A stretch of DNA of 60,000 bases from Symsagittifera roscoffensis (Eukaryota; Xenacoelomorpha; Acoela; Convolutidae), in the NCBI RefSeq assembly GCF_963678635.1, contig NC_087070.1, positions 47,599,467 to 47,659,466 on the forward strand. Reading direction: 5' to 3'. Numbering within the stretch: the first letter of the stretch is position 1; every line of letters begins with the position of its first letter. Shown one piece after another: positions 32,321 to 43,440 of the stretch. The position numbers and the translations under genes are program-made. The notes under the pieces are model-generated. The model did no database searches. It was not told the origin of the DNA and worked only from the letters and a program-made list of their open reading frames with translations.

Positions 32321-33271
32321 CTACTGTATTTTAATCCGTAACGGTTGATCCTCTCTGTTTTTGTCATTCAAAATGGCTGAAGTTCCCACTGACGTATCCC
32401 ATGAACTTCTTTCCCAGTATCGGTTCCAACTCCTCCTTATCCACGATCTCGTACTCTTTACATCCCCAGCTACAAAATGCACCGGGTATCTGCTCTGGCA
32501 CATTGGAGCTAATGTCGATCCCACCAAATATCGTGTGCCTGATGGTCTACGATAAGTTTCACTGTGTCGGATGTTCATTTCCGCCTCGATCGCTTCTCTC
32601 CATTTTCCTATGTGCTTTTGCTCAGTTTGCAAAACTCCTGGAAACACTTCTACACTGATGGCTATAACCATCTCATGTTTCTGTTCTAGATTCAATAGTG
32701 ACTCTAAAGAACCAAACATGCTGTAGAATCCTAGTGCAGTCACTAGATTCACCTCGGTTCCTCCATGGCAATCTGCGATCAGTTCCGTTTCCGTCCTTGC
32801 TTTCATCATAACGTTCCCAAACAATATCGTCAACTGCTTGTGTTGTCTCTCTAGGGTTTTCACGCAATCCAGACTTCCACAAACGTGACCTTCCAGTCCA
32901 CAGACTTCTGTCAGACAGCTACCAGGTTTGACCCAGTCTTCTGGTCCCCAGCCAGGCAACTCCACTTTGTCTTCCCTGTTGCTCCTAGAGGCTGTTGTCA
33001 TCACATTATATATGATGTTCAGGTCACGCAGGTTACAGTCTGCGTTTATTTCCCTCTGCACGTCTTGTGTCGCTCGTAGTATTGAGTCAGCATTGGGACT
33101 AGGATACCATGATGGTCTCATCAGTTCCCACACTACCATCAAGCTCGTTCTCAGTAATTCATCTGAGAATCCCAACCCAAACTCCACTCGTTTGTCGGAT
33201 TTTGGCACGCAAGGTGCAGTCACCTTTTCTTCCAAGACTAGTCCCAACTTGGTCTGCGGATTAGCAGCGCT
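32321..33271 (-). pseudogene. B2 ORF3: region with C-x4-C-x6-C-x4-C motif
   Basis: Same frame as the segment upstream, after TAA at 33272. Shared with A1: KRVEFG, VVWELMRPSW, then KPGSC followed by the four-Cys motif with identical spacing, and TALGFYSMFGSLESL. PGVLQTEQKHIGKW matches PGVLQVTQKHIRSW in A1 across the point where A1 has a stop. This shows that A1's TAG at 12755 is damage and that ORF3 is one protein. Confidence 0.62.
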
Positions 33272-34546
33272 TTAAATCGTTGCAATTCTCGACGTCCAGA
33301 ACCTTAGCAACACTGCTTGCTCGTAATCAAAGAAGCAATCACGTATGTCCTCACTCAGGAAAGGGTTGTACAATATCCCTATGACTCCGGACACGTAGCT
33401 GTATGACTTCTTCCTGATCGGTCCACAGTACTCTGTGGATTTTGGTAGTTCCCCCATAGATTCTTTAGTGAGTCTCAGCTCCTTGTTTGAGAATCTCCTG
33501 ATTTCGTCTATTTTTCTCATGGGTTCTAGCTCTTCAGGTTCTTTCATATTCACCCTCATCGGCTTGCTCTGATGCATTTCCAGCAGTGCTAGCAAGAGTG
33601 AGGCTTTTACTCGTTCATCGCCCTCCCTCAGCATCTTGACACAGGTGTTCAATGCTGGCACTGAAATCTGCTCTATCAGTAATCGAATGAAACAGAGAGC
33701 GTCTCTCCGCTTCGCGCACGCTACTGCCATTCCCTCCTGGATTATCAGATCCCTTAGGTTCGTCATCAGGAATACCTTTTCTTCTTTTGACCTTTTCCTT
33801 TCTTCTGAATCATATTTTCTGCGAGTTAATCCCATCATGCACCAGGCGAACCTCAGCTGTAACTCGGTTCTCACGTAAGGTACTGCCATGAGAGCGTGTA
33901 TTCTCGGCGTTGTCCTCATTTCCTCTTCAAAGTATCTCAACACCACTGCTTTCCATGGAAGACTCACTAATTGCTCTATCGTTTCCGCTTGCATCTCAGA
34001 CGACGCTAGAGTCCCGTACGCCTTCTGCTTGAGGGTGGTGCCTTGCAATATTGTCTCCAGATAACCTTCCATGGCACTCTTGTCTTCCAGAGCCATCACG
34101 TATCCTCTAGCCGAGTTTCGGTATTCCAACATCTCCATGTATCCACCGGCGGTTTCATATATTGACACACTCTCCGACAGTGTCAGTCGGTTATACTCCA
34201 CTGGTACTAGTTGTCCTGTGACACCGCCCTTTCCGTGGTTCATGGGAGACGGTTTAAAGTCTTTCATGGTACTTTCTCCACATTGGCTGAGTATCTCCAT
34301 TTCCAAGGTTGTTCCAGTCAGAGTGCGGTCACTCCTTTTGGATTTGTAACCTGTTGACTTTATCCCTGCCATGAGAATGGGTGGCACCATTGCTACATCA
34401 GTTAACATTCTGTCCGTGCCAGGCGATTGATAATCACCTTGTCCCAAATCCATGACCTCTTCGACTCGTTTTCTTTTCGCTGAATTGACAGCTCTTATCG
34501 ATATCTCCGAATACACCTTCGTCTTTCCTGCTCTACTCGGTATCAC
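33272..34546 (-). pseudogene. B2 ORF3: central region
   Basis: 424 open codons. Matches the A1 centre (YFEEEMRTTP, YVRTELQLRFAWCMMGLT, CAKRRDALCFIRLLI, IDEIRRFSNKE, YVSGVIGILYNPFLS). The N-terminal third is charged and variable. It ends at TAA 33272, which is not a stop in A1. No known domain; helix-rich. Confidence 0.62.
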
Positions 34547-35517
34547 TTTGCTGCCTCAATTTCATCTTCATCTCGTTGATCTTATCAATCACCAGTTTCG
34601 ATCGCATCGTTCCTTTCCTGGTCCTTGACAGATACACCACCTCTCCTTTATCCTCCTGCGGTGTCATCTTGATGGGAGAGTTCACCTAACTTTCGTCAGT
34701 GGCTGAGTCAATCAACAACTCACTCAATCTCCCTTCACACTCATCAAGTTTGTCGAGGACTTCCCGCATCAATGGTCGGTTGAGACCCACTTTCGAAATG
34801 GACTGGGTCCTATAGCTCTGAACTACTGTCCAGACATCTTCCATGAACGCCACTTCGTCCAATTTACATCCCGTCCTATTCTCATGGTCTCGGTGATAAA
34901 CTTCCCACTCTTCTTCGGGCAACGTTCCCAAGAAAGGTACTCTGGCAGCGCCTTCTATTCTTCTTCTCCTCGGTGATTTCATGAGGAGTCTTTGTTCGTT
35001 TTCTTTTGAATTGCCCGAAGAGCTGCTCTCCGGCACATTCCGTTTCATTTCCATAAAGGCCGATGGAGGTTCCAGTGTCGAGGTGCTTTCGTCTGCTGGC
35101 TCAGCCGCTTCCAACGTATCCGCATTATTCTGAAAGTCACTGAGAAAATTGAAATCCAGGCTAGATATTCCTCCTGTCGATGCCCTGTCGTCTTCCCTAT
35201 CTGCTTGATCGTTACCTTGTTGCATGGGTTCCTCCGTTCAACGGCTTCCTCCCTGCCCATCATCTCCTTCTGATGTATCTTTTTTTCGAGCTTGAGGGTC
35301 CTTGCTTTTCTGTCTCGGCCCATTCCGAAAGTTTTGGTATGATCAGTATGCTGGCCGATTTATCTTCCTCCTCTCCATGGACCACTTTGATTTCCTCACA
35401 GCCGAAGGGTGCCAGGAAAGTTCTCGTCTGCAACGTTCCTCCCACTGTTAACCCCTGCTTCACACTGTTCAAAATCAGGGAGGCCTCAGGTAATTCGGCT
35501 CGGCCTCTCATTCTCAT
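34547..35517 (-). pseudogene. B2 ORF3: N-terminal part, starting directly after the spacer
   Basis: It starts MRMRGRAELPE near 35517, with FLAPFGCEEIKV matching RAPYGLEQVEM in A1. After a shift it continues as 34686-35225, a Ser/Glu-rich part and FLGTLPEEEWEVYHRDHENRTGCK, matching A1 FLGSLKDDAWQEF. Two frameshifts. The ATG sits where B1 and B3 have the ORF2 ATG. Confidence 0.6.
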
Positions 35518-35895
35518 GGGCGTTAGGTTTAATTTGATTCGATTCTATGATTTGACTCAAGTGAGCAATTAAACGATCAATCAGGATCTAGAAAAGAGGT
35601 CACGAATATCACACTTGTCAGTTTCACCTCAACTTCTCGTTAAAATTTTTTTAAAAACATTCAGATAAAAAGATTTTTATCCTAAAATTTATTAAAATCA
35701 ATCGGTCTCTAAAATTTTGGAATTCGACTTAAGATTGGACAGTTCAAACTTTGGATCTATTCTCAAGATCTTTATTCAGTTGTTCGTGGTCACTAACTCC
35801 TTCTCGCCCAGGACCTTAATAACATAACACCTAACATAACATAACCCACATATAACACAATACATAATCTAGTCTAACACCCTCTTGCACGTCAC
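35518..35895 (-). other. Spacer between ORF1 and ORF3 (B2)
   Basis: Noncoding; same block as the B1 and B3 spacers, including the CACTTGAGTCAAATC segment and an imperfect AACAT-type repeat near 35825. The shared sequence ends within about 20 bp of the ORF3 ATG. Confidence 0.6.
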
Positions 35896-36345
35896 TCAGC
35901 CAATACCTAAGTAATATTTCTTGTGTAAATATACTTGTATATTAGTATCAGATAAGATTACATGTATAAGCGCGTACAGTTCTCGAGGATGCAGTCCTCC
36001 TCTGTTCGGGTCGTACACTGGAAGCGAAAGCTCCTTCACATCCCTTTCAACGAGAAAGTCTCTCAATCTCGTCAAGGACGAGACTAGTTTTTCCGGGTCT
36101 ACGTGCCGCTTCTCCGTCGCCCGTGCCACTAAGAAACATAGTTATTTTCACGGTATCTGTGACGCCGCCGGAGGCAAGGCTGCTACGCCCCCTATTCTTG
36201 TTCTCTCTTAGAATCTGCTGCTAACACTGTCTTAAAACTCATGTCTGCTGTGATTGCTATTGCACATGTTCTATCCGTGAGTATGAAATCGCTGTCTGTT
36301 AGTATTATGCTCCTTGAATATTCATTTGGTAGGTTAAAATATGAC
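35896..36345 (-). pseudogene. B2 ORF1: macro domain (with small internal deletion)
   Basis: It reads LTDSDF, AIAITADMSFKT, then loses roughly 15 residues near 36207, and continues GGVAALPP, ATEKRHVDPEKLVSSLTRLRDFLVERDVKELSLPVYDPNR (in pieces), LHPRELYALIHVILSDTN and a final strand to TGA. This copy shows the intact domain end (IQVYLHKKYYLGIG) missing in B1. Confidence 0.68.
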
Positions 36346-37320
36346 TCAACTACCCTCCCTATGTCAGGTTTCTTAGGTTCTTCGCCTGTTTCTGCTTCTA
36401 AGTTTCCTTTCTCTCTTGCTATTCTTAATTTTTTATTAATAAATTTTCAGTGTGGGTAAGTCCTACCCCCACTCCCCGGACAAAAATATCCATCGACGTC
36501 CCTGTCGATCGCATACCGGGTATCAAATCGAGATTGGAAGCCGGAATGAGTAGTCGCCCCTCCTGGGCAGCCCAGGAAGGGTCTTCTCGTTCGGTTTTCA
36601 TGTATTTTATGCTTTCACGATCTACATCTTGAATCGTGAAACTGGTCTCTTTTGGGTCCGACGTCATTTCGTTCAGCCATTCCAAGACACGCAGATACGT
36701 CAAGTCTTGTTCATATGACTGCTGTTACTCGTCGTCGAATTCTACCTCGGGTTTCGACCGGTCATCGACCCACTCATTGCCGTGATCATCGACTATGTCA
36801 ATGTCCTGTGACACAGTTATTTCTTCTAGACCCACTATTTCTTCCACTATCTTCTTTAGGTCTATCCTGTCAATTACAAAATCGTCGCCGTAAGGGTTAT
36901 ATTTCTTCTGGGATCTTGTCCTGTCATTCTTACGAGTCTGTATCGTGAATGGAAGATCCGGCTCCAAGATCCTAGGAACCTCCCTTTGTTCAGGGTCCTG
37001 TCAGTCCTTCTCTGCGTAGGGTAAAATTTCATTGTCAGCTTCAATCACGTCATTTGGTTCCAGGTCCAGTGGTGTACTTGTTCCTTCCTCTATGACCTCA
37101 TTTCCATCGTTCTTTTCCCTGGTGCCCTTCTCATTGACCTCACAAGCAGGGTCCATCATTAGATAATCCCCTTCTTCCATGTCTGCAGGTATACACCAGT
37201 CTTCTGACGATGGATTGTGTGGCTTAATGTTTTCGTAATGAGCGTTTCGGCCTGTACTCAGTCTATAATAGCGTCCCTCCTGGTGCACCTCCGTAATCAT
37301 GAAGGGTCCCCTCCAATTTT
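36346..37320 (-). pseudogene. B2 ORF1: acidic linker and end of integrase C-terminal domain
   Basis: Frames 36425-36703, 36725-36967 and the end of 37001-38029. They contain MDIFVRGVGVGLTHTE with its conserved DNA (36451-36491) and the acidic linker, broken by stops at 36705, 36968 and nearby. Confidence 0.72.
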
Positions 37321-38029
37321 TTAAAAGCTTTTTCGTTCCTTTCGGTGGTATGACGTTCTGAAATACCAATACGTAGTCCCCTACCGAGTAAGCTTTTGCA
37401 CCAGCTGCTTTCTTATCAAATCTTTTCCTCTGCCTTGCCTGTGCTTGCTGAGTATTTCGTCTACACAAGTCATTCAACTCTTGCTGACGTCTAATTACAT
37501 CCCTCACATAGACCTGTGGTGACGTCTTCTTCCCCTCATACTCTGGGTAGAATAAAGTCAAGGGCAAAGACTTCTCGTGCCCGGTCAGCATCATATGTGG
37601 GCTAACTCCGGTGATGGAATGTTGTGTGCTATTGTAAGCTCCCATCACCTGTGGAAGATATCTGTCCCAATCGCTCATGTACCTGGAACAATATACCCTC
37701 AGCATCGACACTAACGTTCGATTCTGCCTTTCCATTAAGCCATTTGTCTGTGGATGGTATGTCGTGGAGTGAGCTTGAGCAACTTGTGAGCGTCTCATTA
37801 GCTCCTTCGTGAGTTCTCCTACGAAATCTGTTCCGTTATCCGATTGAAACGTCATCGGACAACCGTGTCTCGCTATCCACGTATTGATCAGGTGATCGCA
37901 CGTCTCTTCCGCCGAGGCAGTTAAGCAGGGCACGGCATCTGCATACTTCGTGAAGTGATATATCATGACCAATACCTGATTATAACCACTGTCTGTCATG
38001 CATATCTTTTGGTGATCTATCTGAACCAC
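37001..38029 (-). pseudogene. B2 ORF1: integrase catalytic core and C-terminal domain
   Basis: 342 open codons with all three catalytic residues: Asp in VQIDHQK, Asp in FQSDNGTDF, Glu in NGLMERQN. It continues through FFYPEYEG-like LFYPEYEGKKTS and NWRGPFMITEVHQEGRYYRL (GPY/F-like domain). This is the best-kept integrase core in the window; the zinc finger lies in other frames upstream. Confidence 0.85.
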
Positions 38030-39192
38030 CTCGTTGAATTCAGACGACTCGATCTATTGCAAGGGAAATCGCAATTTCCTTGGATCCTTGACCTGTTGGC
38101 ATGACAGACATGCTGTTACCCACTTCTCGCATGCCTTCTTCATTCCAGGCCACTCAGAGGATCCTTTGATAAACTTTGTCGTTCCCCCGATGGCCCATCT
38201 GATCATGCGACCTGAACAAGAGTTCTGTCTGATAGAGTTGCGGCAACACTATTGCGTTATACTTTTATAGGACTTTGTCTTCATCTCTTCTCTTGCAAGC
38301 CACAATCCCGTCCTTGTTCAAGTATAACCTTCCCTCTTTCTGCATGAAATATTGTCTCAGGATACGGTAACTGTCTTCCTCAAGGTCCCCTTTGTCCGGA
38401 GAACCATTCTCGATCCACCTTTTCAGGTTGCTTGTCATGCGGTCATTTCTCTGCGCCCTTAGAAGATCCGAGAGTCTGTATCTCGCCTTCAAGTACGTCT
38501 TCATGACCCTCATCTGACTATTCAGCTCATTGGGTTGGTGTGTGTCTTCCTCCATCTCAACGCACCAAATCTTCGCCAACGGCTGTGTTTCTTGTTTGAA
38601 CGGCTGAAGATCAGTCCTGACTACCTCTTTTGTGGCAACAGACTTATCGAACGTTTCGATACCGCTATTGTTTCCAAATCATCCGCTGCGTCGTCAAAGA
38701 CTCTTTCGCTTGGTATGAGGTAGCGATCACTATCAGGATCCTGGTACACCTCTCTATCCAGATCCCTTGCACGAGTGTCCACTAGTAGTGTGTGGATTGC
38801 TAACTCTGACAGTTCCGATCCTGAGCTCGAGTTCCTGTCTGAGTAGGTGTCAATTTTTGAGTTTCGGGAGTTGTCATCTGTTGAAGAGTCTGCGACGGAG
38901 TCTGCACCACCTCCTGGGTCAGTTCTTTGCTTTCTTCTCATCCATCTGAACTCCCCGGACACAACTTTGTTCTCCAGGTCCTGCTTCCCATCAGGAATTT
39001 CCTCATCTACATCAGACTCCCCGGACAAACTTCCTTGTCCCGGGTGTTGATCTTGTACTCGCTGGCTCTTCTCATCGTTCGTCTCCCCGTACAAACAATT
39101 TTGCACCAGGTTTCGTTCTACCTTTTCACCATCTTTATCCTGGTCCACAAAGATAACGGTTTTCCTTCGCGTATTGCTCCCCTGATCTGATG
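38030..39192 (-). pseudogene. B2 ORF1: linker and integrase zinc finger (broken)
   Basis: Frames 38621-39223 and 38265-38579. The linker again has LSGE repeats from TGTCCGGGGAG-type DNA (near 38955, 39022, 39088). Zinc finger remnants (HDQMGH, CLSCQ) are spread over shifted frames at 38050-38240. The copy begins abruptly at SNTRRKTVIFVDQDKD, next to LTR sequence. Confidence 0.75.
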
Positions 39193-39645
39193 TTAATCTG
39201 ATTTTATTCTGGTTTTCTTCCAAAATGGCCGTTTTTGACGCTTCTCAGATTTATTACGTCATCACTTCGAATTTTTAAAATTTCAAAACACCAGAATATC
39301 TTGATCCTCACCGTTTGACTAATCGTCCCAATAACGTTGTTAATCTAAACGGGAGGGTCGGATCACATCTTGTCTGGGGGGATGATTTCTACTAATTTTT
39401 AACTTTCTTACTGTTTTTGGTTTTTTCGGTTATTTTTTATGTTTTTTGTTTTTCTTGGGTACCATACTACTATTTGTTTGGTTTTACATATATCTTTAAG
39501 TGTTTTTGGTCACGGACCACTCAGGAGATGACGGGACGCCGAAACCCCCCACCCTTCCTGGTTCGTGGGGGGGTTTCGGGTTTTAGCTGCTAAAATTTCG
39601 AATCCATCCAATCTGCAATTTTGTCCATTCTGGTCGAATATCACA
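39193..39645 (-). repeat. Chimeric LTR B piece at the 5' end of B2
   Basis: The minus strand starts TGTGATATTCGACCAG. After about 75 bp it switches to the leader cassette (ACGAACCAGGAAGGGTG ... GACCCTCCCGTTT) and then back to LTR B sequence (ATTAACAACGTTATTGG ... CCAGAATAAAATCAGA). The first switch occurs at the same place in 46021-46408. Confidence 0.7.
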
Positions 39646-39649
39646 GTAG

Positions 39650-40542
39650 TGTAACAGTCGCCTACTCAAGTCACATTTGACGTTAAAGAAAAATAGGCCC
39701 TATAACCATTGGCTTAAGAGTCAGGGACACTATCTCTTGTGTTTTTCTACCTCGAACGGTCGGAGCCAATTCGGTTCACTTGCGACGTGAGACTAAAACC
39801 CCCATTACAGCTTAAAGGCCACTACCAAAAAACCCCCCGCTCTAGGAAATAAGAACGCCCCATACTTAGGTCTCAAAATACCCAAAATACGCGAACGCCG
39901 TTAAAAACAGGGTCGAAACAGTCCGTACAGTTACTTTTTATTAGACAGTGGAACTTTGATCCGATTCAGATGGATCAACCTAAAACTCTCCTTACCTCAA
40001 CATAACAATTATAAAACACAATCAAAAAAACTAAATTGGGAACTCACATACAAGCACACTCGAGAATTGGAGTAACTAAATTAAGTAGCGACTCTAGCAA
40101 AAATGTAATAACTTGAGAAGTTTGCTATTAACAAATTCCAGCAAAGGAAATGAGTTTTCACTTTAGAATTAAAGTTTTTGGTTGGACCAATGGGAGACTT
40201 CGGTTGCCACCTTTCCACCAAAGGTTCAATCTGGTCCACTTCGAATCAATATACTCTTCTTTCGTAATCGTTCTGTTTCCTATTTCAGGATAGGACAGCT
40301 CTACTCTCGTGTAATTTTTATAGCTGGAAATTGCGAATAGCAATTTCCCGCTGCTTTTTTTGACTACTTTCCCGCGATTGTAATTCGGTTTTTCTGATCT
40401 TGCATTTCTGAGATTTGCAGTTGTCGCGAGAAAGTTGAGCTTGACAGACTCAATTCGAGTTTTTGAAAAATTACTTTTCACCACAAAATTACGTTGTTCG
40501 TATTGCTCAAGGTCAAACTTCCGAATATGACCGACTGGCACC
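39650..40542 (-). repeat. LTR A of fragment A2 (893 bp)
   Basis: Minus strand GGTGCCAGTCGGTC ... GGCGACTGTTACA, matching the A1 LTR. It is separated from the LTR B start by four bases (GTAG, 39646-39649). The inverse copy 45434-46016 is the other arm of a large inverted repeat. Confidence 0.8.
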
Positions 40543-40975
40543 TACTCCCGGACTCAAGATCGATATCCTCATCGCGTATCGCCATCTGCCATTGAATCCC
40601 CAGAATGTTGAGTGTTGCCCAAGATACAGTGCCAGTGGTCATTTACAGAAGTTTGCAGCAGATTTAACTTTATCTACACCCCAAAGTTCACAACCATGTA
40701 AAATTGTCACACTATCGCTGAACAGCAATCAAAATTTGCATACACCTGCACCTTAAATTTCCGCTTTTGAAGCTAAGGATTAAAATTTCTTTTGTTTTAT
40801 CCAATCGGAAAATTGTCATGAAGCATTTTGATATATATATTAATTATAGCATATTAATAACAATATTTCGTTTCGTTAAAATTTATTTTTCGTGACTTCA
40901 GATTTCATCCGAGTTCACACTCGAGCCCCTTTCCTTCCCTCTCAAGACTTAAGAAACCCTCATTGAGCCCCCTGC
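40543..40975 (-). other. A2 polypurine tract and 3' untranslated region
   Basis: GTCCGGGAGTA (40543-40553, one G fewer than in other copies) next to the LTR, preceded by a 3' UTR matching A1 14069-14484. No gene. Confidence 0.7.
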
Positions 40976-41045
40976 TCATTTCGTATTCCTAGCCTTTGAG
41001 GTGCTAGTGCCTGATGAGTTTGACGCCGTCTTCTTCTTCTTTTGT
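40976..41045 (-). pseudogene. A2 ORF3: last codons
   Basis: The minus strand matches the end of A1 ORF3 (acidic GAAGAAGAA stretch, ACTAG..CACCTCAAAGGC, ACGAAATGA stop at 40976). The rest is cut off by the LINE. Confidence 0.6.
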
Positions 41046-41048
41046 CAT

Positions 41049-41860
41049 TTACGCCCCGTGAGGGGGCCTTGATTCCCAGTTTCCAGGACATGTGATCCTG
41101 TGTCTTGAAATGTTGTTTTTTGTCACCCAAGTACCGCATTCTTCGCATTGGATTCTGGCTCTCGTTCCGGCGAATCGTCCTGTGATAATGGTGTTGGTTA
41201 CTTCTGGAGCTGTCGGGTGCTCTCCTCGACAGGTCCTTCGGTGTCTTGCCATGTTGATCAACGACAGAGACTTCTGACACTTCGGACAGAACCCACCCTG
41301 ACCTCCTTGGCACGCCTTGAAGTGGTTCGTCAGAGCAGCCTGGTCCGACAAACTGTCGTTGCACTTTAGACACTTGTAGTCTACTGACTCCCTTCTGTGT
41401 GCTTTTCTCTCGTGATTCGCCCGTCCTCCTTTTGATGCGCACTTCTTGTCGCATCCGTCCCAGCGGCAAGGCCAACCGCTGTCACTTATTCTCTCTCGAT
41501 TCCATTGTGAGCGGGCCGGTTTTTCCGATCCTCTGTGCCAGTTGCACATTTGCGTCTCCCAGTTTTTGAGGAACGTCCTGCGATCTGTAACGGTCTTCTT
41601 CCATCGTTTCCGGCCGTTGGTGAGGTTCTCGCTGTTGTCGTCTTCATGTCCCGCTTCTTTCAGCAGTCTGCGCCAGTACTGGATGGTGTTGCCTCGCGAG
41701 TTCCCACTGCGTGTCCTCTCCATGTCCCAGGATCCGAGGACGGCTTTCTTCACAATCCTCTCATCCGACATTCTGAGAACGTGGCCCATTCGCTCTAATG
41801 CTCTGCACTCGATCTTGGTCCTTATCGATTCAATGTTCAGCTGTCTGCGGAACTCGTTCA
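41049..41860 (-). pseudogene. LINE: C-terminal array of zinc fingers
   Basis: After the shift, the frame reads a helical segment (RTFLKNWETQMCNWHRGSEKP region) and then four finger-like units: C-x4-C-x12-H-x4-H (CRWDGC...), then three C-x2-C-x12-H-x3-C units (CLKC..., CPKC..., CEEC...). Spacing is regular. Such fingers may guide target or RNA binding. Site-specific LINEs such as R2 carry fingers at the N-terminus; a C-terminal run of four is less usual. Stop TAA at 41049. Confidence 0.78.
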
Positions 41861-43440
41861 GTTGACTCCTTCATTCTGCATCCTGATCAGTGTGAGAGGT
41901 TTTCCATTGTTCCACACAAACCTGTAGGCTCTGTCTGCAACGCTCTGGAACTTCTGGATGTCGGTCGGTGTCCATGCTCTAACGCTACAGTCGAACAGGA
42001 GAGTGGACTCCACTACGGCTTGGACCACCAATGCTCTGGTGCGCTTGGAGAGGCTCGCATTCCAGAGCCATTGCTTCACTCTGCTCCACGCGTAGTACCC
42101 TCTCTTGATCCTGGCTCCTCGGTCTTCTCGTTTCCCGATGAGGGTTCCCAGCATTCTAGTCTTCTGGGCGCTGGTTGTTGCAAAAGTGATGGACTCTTCT
42201 TTGCCGTCGTGGCATTTCTCTTCAAACTCCATCATTTTCATCTTGATCACCTCTTTCCCTGCGACGAGCTCTTCGGTCCAACCAAGTAGAGAGGTGTCGT
42301 CTGCGAACAACGAGTCCTCCAGGATGAAATTACACTTGTTGCTGCTACGCAATGCTCTGGGCGTTTCTTTCGGTGGGAGGCTGCCTCCTGGTGTCCACCT
42401 CCAGGTGAGACCGCACTCTTGGCCTCTCTCCGCCGCCTCCTTTCTCCGTTCTCTTTCAGCTCTTCTTATTGCTTCGGCATGGTATACGTTGAAAAGGATA
42501 GGTGATGTTGCGCACCCCTCTCTGAGTCCCCTGGCGGGGGCCCAATCATCGCTGAGACCTTCCTTTCCTTTCACCCGGTATCGCGTTTCTTCATGGAGAC
42601 ATTTCAGCAGGTGGAGCACCTTGTCCGTCATGCCAAATCTGGCTAACATACCCCACAGAAGGGGTTTGTTGGTGCGAGGGTAAGCCTTGGTGATGTCTAG
42701 AAGGACAGCCCCTGGCCGGATCTCGTTGCAATCGTCTGTCATCCCGTACACTCTTCTTGTTTCTTCTTCCATCCAGATAATGATCTGCGTTGAGTCAGCC
42801 GTAGACCTTCCACCACGGAAGCCGTTCTGGTTTTCATCCAGAACGCCAATGGTTTCTGACCATGTCCGGAGTCTCGTCGCGAAGATCCGTGCGATCTGCT
42901 TGCCAGTGGTAACAGGCACACTCCACGGTAGTTGCCCAGGTCGTCCTTGGGACCTTTCTTGTGCAGGGGAATGACCCAGCCTTCCTTTATTTCTTCTGGC
43001 CATTCCTCCGGCGTCATGTCTATCAACCGCACAATCATCCTGTGGAGCTGCTGCTTAATTGGTTTGCTGGCCACCTTTACTGCTAGCATCCGAACTCCGT
43101 CATTCCCTGGTGCTCCATCCCTCATCTTGGTCAACTCCGTTTCAAACTCCCTCCACGTGACCACTCTCTCCAGTTCAATGGCCACTTCCAGTGCTGTCTG
43201 GTCGGTGCGCTTGGGGATATCTTCCAGGGTCTTAACGATCTCGTCTCGTCCTCTTTCGTATCTGTTCTCTGATACTTTCATAAAGTGACTTCGGAACTCT
43301 TCGGGGCTGAAGGTTTCGTCCTCAATGGTGCAGTTGTCTCTGATTCCAATACGCTTCAGTGTCTTGTACAGCGTCCCGATGTCGCCTTGGAGGTCTGCCT
43401 TTCTCGCGTCTTCGACAATTTCCATCCACCACTCTTCTTC
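41858..43440 (-). pseudogene. LINE: reverse transcriptase
   Basis: Starts in frame (42739-43425) with DGAPGNDGV and WVIPLHKKGPKDDLGNYRG, then shifts near 42925. The second part has NGFRGGRSTADS, VLLDITKAYPRT (first Asp), GLREGCATSPILFNVY and the catalytic FADD in DSLFADDTSLLG. These are non-LTR RT blocks. A second shift near 41850 leads to the zinc-finger region. Confidence 0.88.

Larger units (their letters stand above)
29742..39645 (-). mobile_element. Giant gypsy-type element, family B copy B2 (lacks ORF2)
   Basis: The 3' LTR is at 29742-30643; the 5' end is a chimeric LTR piece (39193-39645). On the minus strand: linker, integrase, macro domain, spacer, ORF3, polypurine tract, LTR. Gag to RNase H is missing. 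ORF2 is missing exactly: the spacer block that precedes the ORF2 ATG in B1 and B3 here precedes the ORF3 ATG. All frames carry stops or shifts. Confidence 0.8.

Noticed and set aside
15921-39645. B1 and B2 as one element split by an insertion
   Set aside because: Both contain their own linker, integrase, macro domain, spacer, ORF3 end, polypurine tract and 3' LTR, so they are two copies in the same orientation.
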